DNA of 17,748 nt from an uncultured Desulfobacterales bacterium. Lineage in GTDB: Bacteria > Desulfobacterota > Desulfobacteria > Desulfobacterales > G020354645. The position numbers and the translations under genes were made by a program. Shown here one piece after another: positions 6,721-13,522 of the stretch. The stretch covers positions 6,085-23,832 of the forward strand of contig CAMYNZ010000023.1 in assembly GCA_947259865.1 (NCBI GenBank), written 5' to 3'. The notes below the pieces were generated by a model. It was not told the origin of the DNA. It searched no databases and was given only the letters and a program-made list of their open reading frames with translations. Position 1 is the stretch's first letter; every line of letters starts with the position of its first letter.

Positions 6721-6842
6721 CCTAATCTGAGCGTTTCAAATTCACTACATCTACGGCGTCAGATGCCGTCCCGCATAGTAAACTATAGCGGAACGACATC
6801 TTTCTTGTATCTGCAGCAAACTTGAAAATCGCTCAATTTAGG
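6721..6842. mobile_element. 122-bp palindromic MITE-like element with 5-bp target duplication
   Basis: Terminal arms CCTAATCTGAGCG (6721-6733) and the complement of 6830-6842 (CCTAAATTGAGCG) match at 11 of 13 bases, and similarity continues inward along almost the whole element. The centre is a long hairpin: GATG, CGT, CCGC and ATAGT pair with ACTAT, GCGG, ACG and CATC around a 2-base loop (about 6761-6800), broken only by single mismatches. The element is flanked directly by TCATA on both sides (6716-6720 and 6843-6847), as expected for a 5-bp target-site duplication. No coding capacity. It separates the YkgJ-type gene from its upstream DNA and lies in the divergent spacer with ilvE. The family name is not known to me. 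Confidence 0.7.
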
Positions 6843-6901
6843 TCATAGATGAAATAACCCGCATTACATAACCACCTAAAAAATGGTTGTCAATTTATAT
6901 C

Positions 6902-6929
6902 TTGATTTTAAGCCCAAATGTACTATAGC
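6902..6929 (+). promoter_or_regulatory. weak promoter candidate for ilvE
   Basis: TTGATT (6902-6907), a 16-base spacer and TATAGC (6924-6929) form a moderate sigma70-like pair. It lies between the MITE-like element and the 6953-7042 palindrome. Transcription from here would put that palindrome in the ilvE leader. Confidence 0.3.
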
Positions 6930-6952
6930 CTGAAAAATGTTTTCAATTAAAC

Positions 6953-7042
6953 GAGGGGCCGGGGAGTTTTTCATGCCAACCTTTGATAATCGCGGAATGA
7001 ATTATCAACAGCGAATTCGTCAACCCCCCCCGACCCCTGAAT
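6953..7042. repeat. 90-bp palindromic repeat related to the 5396-5871 repeats
   Basis: The left end GAGGGGCCGGGG (6953-6964) and the complement of the right end (ATTCAGGGGTCGGGG, 7028-7042) are variants of the terminal motif at 5652-5871. Between them is a perfect 8-bp stem TTGATAAT/ATTATCAA (6983-6990 and 7001-7008) with a 10-base loop. The block GCGGAATGAATTATCA (6992-7007) is identical to part of the right arm of the 5422-5631 foldback. It ends about 20 bases before the ilvE ribosome binding site, so it would be a large hairpin in the leader mRNA. Confidence 0.6.
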
Positions 7043-7076
7043 TAAAGACAATGATTCGTTTTATGGGGAGGACCAG

Positions 7077-8144
7077 ATGCAAATCACGATTACAAGAGCG
7101 GAAAATTTAAAACCCAAACCCGATGCTGACAATCTTGGATTCGGATCGATATTTACCGATCACATGTACAATCTTGACTACAGTCCCGAAAAAGGATGGC
7201 ACAATCCGCGTATCGAACCGTATGCCGCTATTGAAATGGATCCTGCAACCATGATGCTTCATTATGCCCAGGGGGTTTTTGAAGGTCTGAAGGCTTACAG
7301 AACACCTTCGGGCAGCATCCAACTGTTTCGGCCTCAAGAAAATATAAAACGATTGAATCGATCCTGCCGTGCCCTTTGCATCCCGGAAGTAAATGCTACC
7401 TTAGTGCTGGACAGTTTGAAAAAGCTTGTGACCCTTGAAAAAGACTGGGTGCCGGATGCTCCCGAGACCTCATTATACGTGAGACCCACGATCATTGCCA
7501 CGGATCCGTTTTTAGGAGTGCGCGCATCCAATACCTACCGGTTTTTTATCATCCTTTCTCCCGTGGGCGCCTATTATCCAGAAGGCTTTAACCCGATAAA
7601 AATTTGGGTAACAAAAGACTATGTGCGGGCTGTTCGGGGAGGTGTCGGGGAAGCCAAAACCCCGGGAAATTATGCGGCCAGCCTGCGCGCCGGTGATGAA
7701 GCACACAAAAACGGTTATTCTCAGGTGCTGTGGCTGGACGGCGTGGAACAAAAATACCTCGAAGAAGTAGGATCGATGAACATATTTTTTGTCATCGACG
7801 GGGAAATCATTACGCCGACTTTAACCGGAAGTATTCTGCCGGGTATCACCCGAGACTCCGTTATTGCTCTGGCCAAATTGTGGAATATGAAAATTACCGA
7901 ACGCAAAATCGGTATCGATGAGCTGATGAAATCCCATGAAACCGGGAATCTAGATGAGGTTTTCGGTGCCGGAACGGCCGCTGTTATTTCGCCGGTTGGG
8001 GAGATAAAATACGGTGATAAAATTATCACCATTAATGAGGGCAATGTCGGCCCGATGGCCAACAAACTCTATACGGCTCTCACGGACATACAATACGGCC
8101 GCGCTGAAGACCCCATGGGCTGGATTCTACCGGTTACAGAATAA
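7077..8144 (+). CDS. ilvE: branched-chain amino acid aminotransferase (class IV PLP enzyme)
   Basis: Catalyses the last step of leucine, isoleucine and valine synthesis, moving the amino group from glutamate to the 2-oxo acid; cytoplasmic. The product has 355 residues, the length of the larger type of BCAT (Bacillus/eukaryote type) rather than the roughly 305-residue E. coli type. Recognisable blocks are LHYAQGVFEGLKAYR (about 61-75), the PLP lysine Lys194 in EAKTPGNYAASL, LEEVGSMNIFFV (228-239) and GSILPGITRDSV (251-262). The ATG at 7077 has GGGGAGG six bases before it. The next gene starts 34 bases after its stop on the same strand, so the two are probably co-transcribed. A palindromic repeat lies immediately upstream in the leader. 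Confidence 0.95.
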   Translation: MQITITRAENLKPKPDADNLGFGSIFTDHMYNLDYSPEKGWHNPRIEPYAAIEMDPATMMLHYAQGVFEGLKAYRTPSGSIQLFRPQENIKRLNRSCRALCIPEVNATLVLDSLKKLVTLEKDWVPDAPETSLYVRPTIIATDPFLGVRASNTYRFFIILSPVGAYYPEGFNPIKIWVTKDYVRAVRGGVGEAKTPGNYAASLRAGDEAHKNGYSQVLWLDGVEQKYLEEVGSMNIFFVIDGEIITPTLTGSILPGITRDSVIALAKLWNMKITERKIGIDELMKSHETGNLDEVFGAGTAAVISPVGEIKYGDKIITINEGNVGPMANKLYTALTDIQYGRAEDPMGWILPVTE

Positions 8145-8178
8145 AAACAATGCGACATTGGCGCGTGGAAAGTTTGCG

Positions 8179-9582
8179 ATGAGTCACCCGGTGGCCAGAG
8201 ATCACTTGCCTGCTTTTGTTTTAAAAATGCAAAATGCAGGACTACAGCCACTGGTGATCGATACGTTTACTTATTATTATGATAAGGTGGTCAGCGGTGA
8301 ATCCGGCCTGGTGTACAATCGAGATATCAGACCGGTTGAACCCGATGAACTGGCAAACTTCAATCACCTGGGCAGGTATGCCGTTGCCGGCAAGCGAGCC
8401 TATAAAAATGCGGTCTGGATTGTTTTAAATGGCGGTCTTGGCACGAGTATGGGGCTGACCGGACCCAAATCACTTCTCAAGGTAACCCGGGGAAAAACAT
8501 TTCTAGAGATCATATTGGGGCGAGCCGAACGCTGCAATGTCCCGCTGGCGCTAATGAACAGTTTCAGCACCCAGAAGGACACCCAGTCCGCGCTGCGAAA
8601 AATAAATCCTTCACATATACCGTTTCAGTTTTTACAGCACAAATTTCCCAAGATACTTCAGACCGGGCTGGCACCCGCAAGCTGGCCCCCAAATCCCGAA
8701 TTGGAATGGAATCCGCCGGGACATGGTGATGTGTACACGGCACTGTATACATCCGGTGTGCTTCAGGACTTGCTGGACAAAGGGATCCTGTACGCGTTCA
8801 TATCAAATTCGGACAATCTGGGGGCTACAATGGAACCGGCATTGTTGGGGTATTTTGCCGCAAAAGATTATCCCTTTATGATGGAGGTCTCAGAAAAAAC
8901 CCCTGCGGACATCAAGGGCGGTCACCTGGCCAAGTTGCCCACCGGGCGTTTTCTGCTGAGAGAATCCGCCCAGTGCCCCCGGAACGAATTGGATGCCTTT
9001 CAGGATATCCGGCGTTACCGTTTTTTTAACACCAACAATATCTGGCTCAACCTCAGATTTTTGAAAGATCTGATTGAACAGGAAAATGCGGTTCAGCTGA
9101 CGATGATTCTAAACCCAAAAACCCTGGACCCCAGGGATGAGGACAGTCCTGGCGTTTACCAGATCGAGTCGGCCATGGGTGCGGCAATATCACTTTTTGA
9201 AGGAGCTACCGCGATTATCGTCCCCAGATCGCGCTTTTTCCCGGTTAAAAAATGTAATGACCTGCTGGCGATACGATCGGATTGCTTTATTCTGACGGAC
9301 GATGAAACATTGAGCATCAATCCGCAGAGAATTAAAAACAATCGATCTGAAATGATAAAAATAAAACTTGATCCTCAATTTTACGGCAAAATAGATCGGT
9401 TTGACAATCGATTCAAACAGGGCATTCCGTCTTTAGTTGATTGTGAATCTTTGACGATAAAAGGGGATGTGTTTTTCGAAAAAAATGTCATCATAAAGGG
9501 CAACGTCGCCATAAAAAATACCGGTCCATCCAGCGCGGTAATAGAGGAAGGCGCTGTTATAGATCACAACATTTCTTTTTAA
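8179..9582 (+). CDS. UDP-sugar pyrophosphorylase of the eukaryote-like UDPGP family (UTP-glucose-1-phosphate uridylyltransferase type)
   Basis: Makes UDP-glucose (or a related UDP-sugar such as UDP-N-acetylglucosamine) and pyrophosphate from UTP and the sugar 1-phosphate, in the cytoplasm. The 467-residue product shows the family blocks in order: nucleotide-binding LNGGLGTSMGLTGPKS (83-98), MNSFST (126-131), PPGHGDVY (179-186), FISNSDNLGAT (207-217), KGGHL (246-250) and FFNTNNIWLNL (282-292). The C-terminal part (about 415-467) has the alternating hydrophobic pattern of a left-handed beta-helix. This is the long family of eukaryotes, not the short GalU type. The ATG at 8179 follows GGAAAG and is chosen over upstream in-frame codons that overlap ilvE. 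Substrate choice between glucose and N-acetylglucosamine cannot be settled from motifs alone. It may supply activated sugar to glycan pathways, which fits the glycan debranching gene further right. Confidence 0.88.
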   Translation: MSHPVARDHLPAFVLKMQNAGLQPLVIDTFTYYYDKVVSGESGLVYNRDIRPVEPDELANFNHLGRYAVAGKRAYKNAVWIVLNGGLGTSMGLTGPKSLLKVTRGKTFLEIILGRAERCNVPLALMNSFSTQKDTQSALRKINPSHIPFQFLQHKFPKILQTGLAPASWPPNPELEWNPPGHGDVYTALYTSGVLQDLLDKGILYAFISNSDNLGATMEPALLGYFAAKDYPFMMEVSEKTPADIKGGHLAKLPTGRFLLRESAQCPRNELDAFQDIRRYRFFNTNNIWLNLRFLKDLIEQENAVQLTMILNPKTLDPRDEDSPGVYQIESAMGAAISLFEGATAIIVPRSRFFPVKKCNDLLAIRSDCFILTDDETLSINPQRIKNNRSEMIKIKLDPQFYGKIDRFDNRFKQGIPSLVDCESLTIKGDVFFEKNVIIKGNVAIKNTGPSSAVIEEGAVIDHNISF

Positions 9583-9903
9583 CCGGAATTGTACCCGCCG
9601 CATACCTAAAATAGCTGACATTTTGGACGGCTCCGGAAAGGGTTTTTTGCCGACTTTGGGATAATCTCCCACCTGTTGGGACTTCTTCCTAGCAAAATGA
9701 ATGCCGCGCCCTATGGACTTCGATTTTTTAAACTGCAATACTGTCGGCGCTGTGGAGTCTGACCGAAATTAGAGCGCGCGGGAGGCTACATTTACTTGCG
9801 CTCGTCAAGGGTGGTTCTGCCATTAAAGGAGCCGCCCTTTATATTCTCTCAATCTGCTTCGTTTTTGCTCATGGTTCTCAGCATCCACCAGAGGAGGTCT
9901 GCC
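9583..9903. other. intergenic region without a credible gene
   Basis: This 321-base gap holds no convincing ORF, repeat or strong promoter. A minus-strand frame of 101 codons (to 9738) overlaps the pyrophosphorylase end and lacks protein-like character. An in-frame upstream extension of the KH gene from TTG 9796 is not favoured. The strongest signal is the ribosome binding site GAGGAGGT just before the KH gene. Confidence 0.5.
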
Positions 9904-10134
9904 ATGAAAGATCTTATTGAGTACATCGCCCAGGCACTGGTTGATCATCCGGAACAGGTAAGCGTGCGAACATTGGAAGGGAACCAGACTTCGGTTTTGG
10001 AATTGAGCGTGGCAAAAGAAGATGTCGGCAAGGTCATCGGAAAACAGGGGCGCACGGCACAATCAATGCGAATTCTGCTTAATGCGGTTTCCTCCAAATT
10101 GAATAAGCGTTTTGTGCTGGAGATAATGGAGTAA
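9904..10134 (+). CDS. khpA: KH-domain RNA-binding protein (KhpA type)
   Basis: A 76-residue single KH-domain protein of the YlqC/KhpA family (KH_4), a small RNA-binding protein that in Gram-positive bacteria pairs with KhpB and influences cell size and mRNA levels. The signature GKVIGKQGRTAQSMR (about residues 42-56) contains the GxxG loop (GKQG) that grips the RNA backbone. The length equals the family norm. The start is ATG 9904 with GAGGAGGT five to seven bases before it; a longer frame from 9796 exists but its extra part looks untranslated. The gene is usually found between rpsP and rimM in a ribosomal operon; here it stands alone, so it may be a second paralog. Confidence 0.88.
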   Translation: MKDLIEYIAQALVDHPEQVSVRTLEGNQTSVLELSVAKEDVGKVIGKQGRTAQSMRILLNAVSSKLNKRFVLEIME

Positions 10135-10219
10135 TAATGCCCCGGGAAAAACTGAAAGCCGTTTCTGATAAGGGATATCTGTTTCTGAAAATCTCCTCAA
10201 TCCATCATTCCATGGCAAA

Positions 10220-10249
10220 TTGACAAACGATAAAATATTCTCATATAAT
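10220..10249 (+). promoter_or_regulatory. near-consensus sigma70 promoter before the histidine kinase
   Basis: Perfect TTGACA (10220-10225) and perfect TATAAT (10244-10249) boxes are separated by 18 bases. Transcription would start near 10256, about 78 bases before the kinase start codon. It is the best promoter in the window by sequence. Confidence 0.7.
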
Positions 10250-10295
10250 ATCCTCATCTAAAAACAATACCGCTGAATATAATACCGGCCAAGGA

Positions 10296-10313
10296 CAAAG
10301 CCATTATGCTTTG
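10296..10313 (+). other. small hairpin in the kinase leader
   Basis: CAAAGC-CATTAT-GCTTTG is a perfect 6-bp stem with a 6-base loop, 20 bases before the kinase start codon and downstream of the consensus promoter. No T run follows. It may modulate translation or be accidental. Confidence 0.3.
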
Positions 10314-10333
10314 GCTTCAGGCTCCGTGATTGT

Positions 10334-12034
10334 ATGAACCGTACAATTTCCATGGGCCTTTTATCACCATACCCCTTTAAAAAAAATGCGGCAATCATGC
10401 GCCACGACCCTTGCGACAAAAAACAGGTTAAAAAAGAACCCGATAAAAAACAATATGATGACCGCCAACAGGGAAATGCGGCACTGTGTAGTCAACGCGA
10501 TTTAGGATTTGGGTTGAGTTCGGCCTTTGATTTACATCAAGGCTTGACTCTTTTACTTGAAGCGGCTCTCCAAAATGATGCGGTGGATTGTGGCGTCGTC
10601 TATCTCGTAAATGATGTCAGCGGGAGTTTAGAACTTGCGGTTCACAAAGGGCTATCACGGCAGTTTGTGGATGGTGCGACCCAATGCAGTGCGGATTCAT
10701 TTCGAGCCTGCCGGGTGATGGAAGGGGTGCCCCATTACGGGTTGCAAACGGACATTGCCGGTGATGTGGAGCGGACGTATTTGCGCGAGGGTTTGCAGGC
10801 GGTGGCGATCATTCCGGTGCTGCATGCAGGGCGAGTCCTTGCGGCTCTGAGCGTAGGCTCCCATTCTCACAAAAAATTTCCACCCTACACCCGCAGCGCA
10901 CTGGAATTCATGGCCGCTCAAAGCGGAGCCTTTATTTCTCGGAGCAAAGCGGATGAAAAGCTCCGCGAAAGCGAGGAAAAATATCGCAAATCCTTTGAAA
11001 ATGATTCCGATGCGGTAATGATTTTCGATACCGAAACACTTCAGTTCGAGGATGCAAATCGCGCCACACTCAATTTATACGGCTATTCTAAAGATGAGTT
11101 TTTAAAGCTGACGGTTGAAGATATTTCAAATGAAAAAGAAAAGACCCGGGCAGCCGTTCGAAAAGTGGTGGAAAGTAATCCTGAATTTACCCGAATACCG
11201 ATACGGTATTTTAGAAAGAAAGACGGCTCTGTATTCCCCGGTGAAATATCAACCGCCACATTCATTTCAAACGGTCGTCAAAAAATCATTGGGGCCGTGC
11301 GAGATATTACCGAACGAAAACACGCCGAAGAGAAAATTCACTCCTTGACCCACGAACTGATCAAGGCCCAGGAAACCGAACGTCTCAAGATTGCACGTTA
11401 CCTGCACGATCAGGTCGCCCAGGATCTGTCTACTTTAAAGATTCGCTGCGAGACGCTTTTTGACAACCAGTTTCCCGTCTCTGAAAAAATGAAACAAAGG
11501 GTTGGGGAGATGTCCGATATTTTGCAGGGATCGATATCAACCGTGCGCGATCTCTCATATGACCTCCGACCCCCCGGCATGGATCATTTGGGATTGGCCC
11601 GCACTATTTTCCAGTATTGTGAAGAATTCTCGAACAGCCAGGGCCTAAACCTGGATTTTCATGCCGCCGGTATTGACGAGCTCCGGCTGGACTACGATAT
11701 TGAGATCAACCTTTATCGATTGGTTCAAGAAGCGCTTAATAATGTCAGGCAGCATGCGCAGGCCGGCTCTGTGACCGTCAGGCTGGTTGCCTCGTATCCC
11801 AATCTAATACTTCGCATCGAAGACAACGGCCTGGGTTTTGATGTAGAGGGCCGGATAATTCGAGCTGCCAGCGAAAAACGGATGGGGCTTGACAGCATGA
11901 AGCAAAGGGTCGGCCTGCTAAACGGTGATTTGAAAATTCAATCCCGCCAGGGGGAAGGCACAAAAATAATTGTGGAAGTACCGATCCGGGAGCAGAAAAT
12001 TGGATCAAAGAAAAAGTATCATAATCGTCGATGA
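10334..12034 (+). CDS. sensor histidine kinase, GAF-PAS-HisKA_3-HATPase (NarX/DegS class)
   Basis: A 566-residue cytoplasmic sensor kinase. Domains in order: a charged N-terminal tail (about 1-55), a GAF domain (about 60-205), a PAS domain starting SEEKYRKSFENDSDAVMIFD (213-232) and ending with the PAC-like IIGAVRDITERKHAEE, the HisKA_3 helix ETERLKIARYLHDQVAQDLS with phospho-acceptor His358, and an HATPase with N box EALNNVRQHA (466-475), G1 box EDNGLGFD (496-503) and G2 region (MGLDSMKQR, GEGTKIIVEVP). No membrane segments were seen, so the signal is probably intracellular and binds GAF or PAS. The ATG at 10334 has a poor Shine-Dalgarno site; Met7 or Met22 are alternatives. Its regulator overlaps its 3' end, so they are a translationally coupled pair. 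The ligand is unknown. Confidence 0.92.
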   Translation: MNRTISMGLLSPYPFKKNAAIMRHDPCDKKQVKKEPDKKQYDDRQQGNAALCSQRDLGFGLSSAFDLHQGLTLLLEAALQNDAVDCGVVYLVNDVSGSLELAVHKGLSRQFVDGATQCSADSFRACRVMEGVPHYGLQTDIAGDVERTYLREGLQAVAIIPVLHAGRVLAALSVGSHSHKKFPPYTRSALEFMAAQSGAFISRSKADEKLRESEEKYRKSFENDSDAVMIFDTETLQFEDANRATLNLYGYSKDEFLKLTVEDISNEKEKTRAAVRKVVESNPEFTRIPIRYFRKKDGSVFPGEISTATFISNGRQKIIGAVRDITERKHAEEKIHSLTHELIKAQETERLKIARYLHDQVAQDLSTLKIRCETLFDNQFPVSEKMKQRVGEMSDILQGSISTVRDLSYDLRPPGMDHLGLARTIFQYCEEFSNSQGLNLDFHAAGIDELRLDYDIEINLYRLVQEALNNVRQHAQAGSVTVRLVASYPNLILRIEDNGLGFDVEGRIIRAASEKRMGLDSMKQRVGLLNGDLKIQSRQGEGTKIIVEVPIREQKIGSKKKYHNRR

Positions 12035-12677
12035 TCACCCCCTTTTCAGGGAGGGCCTCAAGTCTATTCTCGGTCGCACCACCGCATACGCTGTCGTGGG
12101 GGAGGCCAAAAACGGACGTGAAGGTTTACGGGCCGCTTTGAAACTCAAGCCCGATTTGGTCTTGATTGATATTTCTCTGCCGGATAAAAGCGGCATCCAG
12201 CTGACCCGCGAAATACGCAGCCAATTGCCTGATACCCGCGTTCTAATCATCAGCATGCATTCAAAAATCGATTATATCGCCGAAGCCTTCCAGGCCGGAG
12301 CAACCGGATACGTGGTTAAGGAATCTGCCTCAAACGGCCTGCTCAAGGGACTCGAAGCGGTTATCCGGGGTGATTATTTCCTGGACAGTTCACTTTCCCA
12401 TGCGGTCGTGGAGAATTTGTTAAATTTCCCGATAAAAGAAGCCCGGATCAAGGATGACGAGTATGAGAGTCTTACGCCCAGAGAGCAGGAGATCATGCGT
12501 CTTTTGGCTGAAGGGTTATCCGTCAAGGAAATCGCTGCAAAACTGTTTATCAGCCCCAAAACCGTTGAAAATCATCGATCGAATATAATGAACAAACTCG
12601 GTCTGCACAGCGCCATGGAACTGATTCGCTATGCTGCCAGGCTCGGATTGATCGACGTGGACCTTTGGAAAGAATAA
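12000..12677 (+). CDS. NarL/FixJ-type response regulator, receiver plus LuxR HTH
   Basis: A 225-residue DNA-binding regulator phosphorylated by the kinase just upstream. The receiver (about 6-125) has the acidic pair Asp11-Asp12 in IIIVDDHPLFREG, the phospho-acceptor Asp57 in LVLIDISLP, Ser85 in VLIISMHS and Lys107 in GYVVKES. The output HTH (about 158-213) has the LuxR signature LTPREQEIMRLLAEGLS and ISPKTVENHRSNIMNKLG. The start is taken as TTG at 12000 because GGGAG lies seven bases before it; the first ATG in frame (11970) would add ten residues not seen in the family and lies deep in the kinase gene. The 35-base overlap with the kinase implies coupled translation. The target genes are unknown. 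Confidence 0.93.
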   Translation: MDQRKSIIIVDDHPLFREGLKSILGRTTAYAVVGEAKNGREGLRAALKLKPDLVLIDISLPDKSGIQLTREIRSQLPDTRVLIISMHSKIDYIAEAFQAGATGYVVKESASNGLLKGLEAVIRGDYFLDSSLSHAVVENLLNFPIKEARIKDDEYESLTPREQEIMRLLAEGLSVKEIAAKLFISPKTVENHRSNIMNKLGLHSAMELIRYAARLGLIDVDLWKE

Positions 12678-12855
12678 TTTTTTCGCCGGCCCTATTCCTC
12701 TGCAGATAATAACGATATAAAATCCAGGGAACAAATGTACGGATGGTTTGCGATGAAACGGATTGTCGCTGGCGAAGCTGCTGCATGGAAAATTTTGCGA
12801 TATTACACCTCAAGAAATGGTAGACGCGGTTTCTTGCCATCCAAACCGGGCGCAA

Positions 12856-12870
12856 GACGCCTTGGGCGTC
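12856..12870 (+). other. GC-rich hairpin before the stand-alone receiver gene
   Basis: GACGCC-TTG-GGCGTC is a perfect 6-bp stem with a 3-base loop. No T tract follows, so it is not a standard terminator. It lies 44 bases before the receiver start codon. The surrounding 12678-12913 stretch has one weak 47-codon frame (12735-12878) that I do not accept as a gene. Confidence 0.35.
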
Positions 12871-12913
12871 ATGGGTAACATATGAAAAAACGCAGTTCAC
12901 CAGGGAGGCCGGT

Positions 12914-13294
12914 GTGGCACATATACTTATTGTCGATGACCAAAAATGGGTAACAGATTTGTGCGTGGAAGCACTGTCCACAGAACAATACCGGATCACG
13001 ACTACGGCTGACGTCAACACGGTTAGACATAACATTTCCATTTTTAAACCCGATCTGGTTCTCCTGAACCTCTATTTAAAACATGGATTCAATTGCTGGG
13101 ATGTTTTACTGGATATTAAAACCCAAACCCCGAATCTGCCGGTGCTCATGATCACGGCCCACGAAAAGTGCTTATTTGATTCGCGTCTCGCATATGCAAA
13201 CGGTTATGTGGTTGATGGTTGCTCTGCCTGTGAAGATATTCAGCACAAAATTTCCGCAGCCCTGCAGGCGCGACCGGAACCTATGGGCGTTTAA
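12914..13294 (+). CDS. stand-alone degenerate receiver-domain protein
   Basis: A 126-residue CheY-like protein with no output domain. The fold is clear: MAHILIVDDQKW with acidic pair Asp8-Asp9, FKPDLVLLNLYL, LPVLMITAHE with Thr81, and GYVVDG. The phospho-acceptor aspartate is Asn52 and the conserved lysine after the fifth strand is replaced by Asp101. Family knowledge says such pseudo-receivers cannot be phosphorylated in the usual way and act by constitutive binding. The start is GTG at 12914 with GGGAGG five bases before it. It follows the NarL-type regulator on the same strand after 236 bases, so it may modulate the kinase pair, which is inference from position. Confidence 0.85.
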   Translation: MAHILIVDDQKWVTDLCVEALSTEQYRITTTADVNTVRHNISIFKPDLVLLNLYLKHGFNCWDVLLDIKTQTPNLPVLMITAHEKCLFDSRLAYANGYVVDGCSACEDIQHKISAALQARPEPMGV

Positions 13295-13355
13295 TATTGG
13301 CAAACCACCCAATTTTTTTTAGCAACCGGAAAAAATGTTTATCCAGCCTTTTTCT

Positions 13356-13382
13356 TTGACATCGTCCCTTTTATTTTATACT
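13356..13382 (+). promoter_or_regulatory. candidate promoter for the debranching enzyme gene
   Basis: TTGACA (13356-13361) and TATACT (13377-13382) have good box sequences but a short 15-base spacer, which weakens the call. It lies about 140 bases before the gene. A second TTGACA at 13389 lacks a fair -10 box. No other structure stands out in the 228-base gap 13295-13522. Confidence 0.35.
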
Positions 13383-13522
13383 GCTCACTTGACACGGCGG
13401 GCGGTCTCTTCCATGAACGACCACAAGAAGTTGCAAATCTCATGCGCTAAACTTAGATTATCAAAATAAACTCCCCTGTAATTCTTCATCCGTTTATATA
13501 AGGGAAATACCGGTAAGATTGA

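Noticed and set aside
9796..9903. N-terminal extension of the KH protein from a TTG.
   Set aside because: The ATG at 9904 has a much stronger ribosome binding site and gives the exact family length; the extra residues do not resemble the family.
12735..12878. A 47-codon plus-strand frame with AGGGA before its ATG.
   Set aside because: The spacing to the ATG is short, the product is rich in Arg and Gly without recognisable pattern, and its end is made of a GC hairpin. Kept only as a remote possibility.
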